Shown: one piece after another, positions 22,483-24,441 of the stretch
Numbering within the stretch: the first letter of the stretch is position 1
Layout: every line of letters starts with the position of its first letter
DNA from: JBEBBU01 sp041158225
GTDB taxonomy: Bacteria; Pseudomonadota; Gammaproteobacteria; Methylococcales; Methylococcaceae
Assembly: GCA_041158225.1 (NCBI GenBank)
Contig: JBEBBU010000052.1
Span: 1-24,441 of the forward strand
Direction of reading: 5' to 3'
DNA length: 24,441 nucleotides
Notes under the pieces: generated by a model
Databases searched by the model: none
The model's input: only the letters and a program-made list of their open reading frames with translations
Told to the model about the DNA's origin: nothing
Program-made: the position numbers and the translations under genes

Positions 22483-24441
22483 ATGTCCAATGAGCTGCCA
22501 AGCGCACGTTACATCCGCTGGTTTTCAGCCATCAGCAACAGCGATGTTGCCCTTGTGGGAGGCAAGAATGCTTCTCTGGGAGAAATGTACCAGCATCTGA
22601 CACCACTTGGCGTCAGGATTCCCAATGGTTTTGCCATCACTGCCGAGGCCTATCGGGATGTGCTGCAAAAGGGGAACGTATGGGAAGCGCTACAGTCAGT
22701 GCTGGAGGGTCTGGACATTGCTGATGTCAGTGACCTTGCCTTACGCGCTGCCAGGGCCAGAGCCATGGTCATGGAGGCTCCCCTACCTGATGATCTGCTG
22801 GCTGAGATCAAGGCTGCCTACGCTGGGCTGAAGGCTGAATACGGTGCAGGGCTCAGTGTCGCAGTACGAAGTTCAGCAACGGCTGAAGATCTTCCCACGG
22901 CGAGCTTTGCCGGTCAGCATGACAGCTATCTTAATCTGCGCACGGAAGAAGAACTGCTGCATCATGTGCGTCGCTGCCTGGCCAGTCTCTTCAATGACCG
23001 TGCTATCCGTTACCGTGTTGACCATGGCTTCGATCACTTCAAGGTTTATCTTTCCGTATGCGTCATGAAAATGGTCCGGTCTGACCAGGCTGCCAGTGGC
23101 GTGGTTTTCTCCCTGGATACGGAAAGTGGCTTTCGTGATGCCGTTTTTGTCACCGCCGCTTATGGCCTTGGCGAAAATGTAGTACAGGGGGCGGTGGATC
23201 CTGACGAGTTTTATGTATTTAAGCCCACCCTGCTCAAAGGGCACCGTACGGTGCTCAGGCGCACGCTTGGCGCCAAGAAGATCCGTATGGTTTACGGTGA
23301 AGATGAGGAACCTACACTTAATCTGCCAACGGCACCAGAGGAACAGGCTGTCTTCTGTATCAGCGATGAAGAAGTACTGGCCATTGCCGATGCCACTGTG
23401 CGTATTGAACAGCATTACAGCCAGCGCGCAGGTCACCCGGTTCCCATGGATATCGAATGGGCCAAGGATGGCCAGGATGGTCATATCTATATTGTACAGG
23501 CCCGCCCTGAAACGGTAACCTCCCGGAAAAACCTCCATGTCCTGGATGAATACCATGTTGAGGCAGGTAGTGCCTGTCTGGTTTCTGGTCATGCAGTAGG
23601 CAGCGGTGCAGCTTCAGGGCACGCACGGATCATCCATGATGTAGCGCATCTGCATGAGTTCAGACCTGGAGAAGTGCTGGTGGCAGAGACCACCTCGCCT
23701 GACTGGGTCACGGTCATGAAAATGGCTTCAGCCATCGTCACCAACCGCGGTGGGCGTACCTGTCATGCGGCTATTGTGGCGCGCGAGCTTGGCATACCGG
23801 CAGTGGTGGGTTGTGAAAACGCTACCGAACGGCTGATAACCGGAGCGCCTCTCACCGTGGCTTGCTGTGAAGGTGATGTGGGACATGTCTATGACGGCAT
23901 CCTGCCTGTCCGGCATACGCAGGTCGATCTGGCTGCACTGCCAAGGCCGGCCACCCGGGTCATGCTGAACATCGGCAATCCCGAGATTGCTTTCAGGCAC
24001 AGTTTCCTGCCCAGTGATGGTGTGGGGCTGGCGCGCATGGAGTTCATCATCAACCAGCACATCAATGTGCATCCCATGGCGCTGCTGTTTCCCGAGCGGA
24101 TCATGGATAGCGATGAGCGCAATGCCATTGAGAAAATGACCTGTCACTATGCCAGTCCTGCCGAATTCTTTGTGCAGCGACTCAGCGAGGGTGTTGCCAC
24201 CATTGCCGCCGCGTTCTATCCAAAGCCTGTGATCGTGCGTATGTCCGATTTCAAGAGCAACGAGTACGCCAGTCTCGCCGGTGGCCGCTGGTTTGAACTG
24301 GATGAGGAAAATCCCATGCTCGGATTCAGGGGCGCCTCACGTTATACCCATCCTGCCTACGAGGCTGCCTTTGCCCTTGAGTGTGCCGCCATGAAGCGGG
24401 TGAGGGAGAGCATGGGGCTGGATAATGTGAAGCTGATGATC
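22483..24441 (+). CDS. ppsA: phosphoenolpyruvate synthase, 3'-truncated by window edge
   Basis: PpsA converts pyruvate and ATP to phosphoenolpyruvate, AMP and phosphate, the entry step of gluconeogenesis from C3 compounds. The frame is open for 653 codons to the window end, about 140 short of the usual 790. The N-terminal ATP-grasp domain starts with VGGKNASLGEM (25-35) and has VAVRSSATAEDLP and SFAGQHDSYLN. IYIVQARPETV ends that domain, and the phosphohistidine domain carries GGRTCHAAIVARELGIPAV with catalytic His428. The start of the PEP-binding barrel is present (GVGLARMEFII, IVRMSDFKSNEYASL and RVRESMGLDNVKLMI). The ATG has a strong GGAGGAG ribosome site. Identity as PpsA rather than PPDK rests on the NEYASL-type motif and domain order. 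Confidence 0.96.
   Translation, partial: MSNELPSARYIRWFSAISNSDVALVGGKNASLGEMYQHLTPLGVRIPNGFAITAEAYRDVLQKGNVWEALQSVLEGLDIADVSDLALRAARARAMVMEAPLPDDLLAEIKAAYAGLKAEYGAGLSVAVRSSATAEDLPTASFAGQHDSYLNLRTEEELLHHVRRCLASLFNDRAIRYRVDHGFDHFKVYLSVCVMKMVRSDQAASGVVFSLDTESGFRDAVFVTAAYGLGENVVQGAVDPDEFYVFKPTLLKGHRTVLRRTLGAKKIRMVYGEDEEPTLNLPTAPEEQAVFCISDEEVLAIADATVRIEQHYSQRAGHPVPMDIEWAKDGQDGHIYIVQARPETVTSRKNLHVLDEYHVEAGSACLVSGHAVGSGAASGHARIIHDVAHLHEFRPGEVLVAETTSPDWVTVMKMASAIVTNRGGRTCHAAIVARELGIPAVVGCENATERLITGAPLTVACCEGDVGHVYDGILPVRHTQVDLAALPRPATRVMLNIGNPEIAFRHSFLPSDGVGLARMEFIINQHINVHPMALLFPERIMDSDERNAIEKMTCHYASPAEFFVQRLSEGVATIAAAFYPKPVIVRMSDFKSNEYASLAGGRWFELDEENPMLGFRGASRYTHPAYEAAFALECAAMKRVRESMGLDNVKLMI

Noticed and set aside
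22873..23592. Minus-strand frame of 239 codons inside ppsA
   Set aside because: The plus strand carries conserved PEP synthase motifs across the whole stretch.
1..24441. CRISPR array, intact transposase, phage genes or rRNA
   Set aside because: No regularly spaced direct repeats, no transposase or integrase motifs and no rRNA sequence were seen anywhere in the window.

Overview
The window looks like a chromosomal segment of a proteobacterium, most likely a gammaproteobacterium or close relative. RlhA, SelO, a HutZ-type protein, Glk and PpsA all have good matches, from memory, to gamma-proteobacterial families. Base composition looks moderate and even by eye. Genes are tightly packed, often overlapping, and lie on both strands. 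There is no rRNA, CRISPR array, intact insertion sequence or prophage. The C30-type carotenoid genes recall methanotrophs and methylotrophs such as Methylomonas, but that assignment is only a guess.

Layout. (1) 1-1179: 3' part of argH. (2) 1196-1666: a four-tRNA operon (Pro-TGG, Arg-TCT, His-GTG, Lys-CTT) with a near-consensus sigma-70 promoter and a rho-independent terminator. (3) 1697-1909: a decayed C-terminal piece of a YhaV-type toxin just past tRNA-Lys. (4) 1970-9683, minus strand: a five-gene overlapping operon. In transcription order it holds a CrtN-like desaturase, an aldehyde dehydrogenase, a CrtP-like carotenoid oxidase, an ABC ATPase and an FtsX-type permease. (5) 9833-13525, minus strand: rlhA and selO, separated by a scar with a truncated reading frame next to an unusual inverted-repeat array. 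(6) 13688-15275, plus strand: a small cupin, a HutZ-like split-barrel protein and an Sfp-type phosphopantetheinyl transferase. (7) 15249-15866, minus: a protein of unknown function; 15930-17147, plus: an M20 amidohydrolase. (8) 17110-21304, minus: a bacterial homologue of the phosphorylase kinase alpha/beta subunit followed by glk. (9) 21431 to the end, plus: a secreted thermonuclease-like protein with an Excalibur domain, a gamma-glutamylcyclotransferase-like protein and the 5' part of ppsA.

How the genes may work together. The carotenoid operon encodes the steps expected to desaturate a C30 backbone, oxidise its end to an aldehyde and convert that to an acid. The backbone synthase is not in the window. 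The co-transcribed ABC transporter is an unusual partner and the most interesting functional hint here. The PHK-alpha/beta-like protein with glk, and ppsA nearby, point to glucan and glucose metabolism. tRNA and rRNA modification, protein AMPylation (SelO) and cofactor genes fill the rest as housekeeping functions. The scars beside tRNA-Lys and between selO and rlhA suggest past insertion or deletion of mobile DNA.
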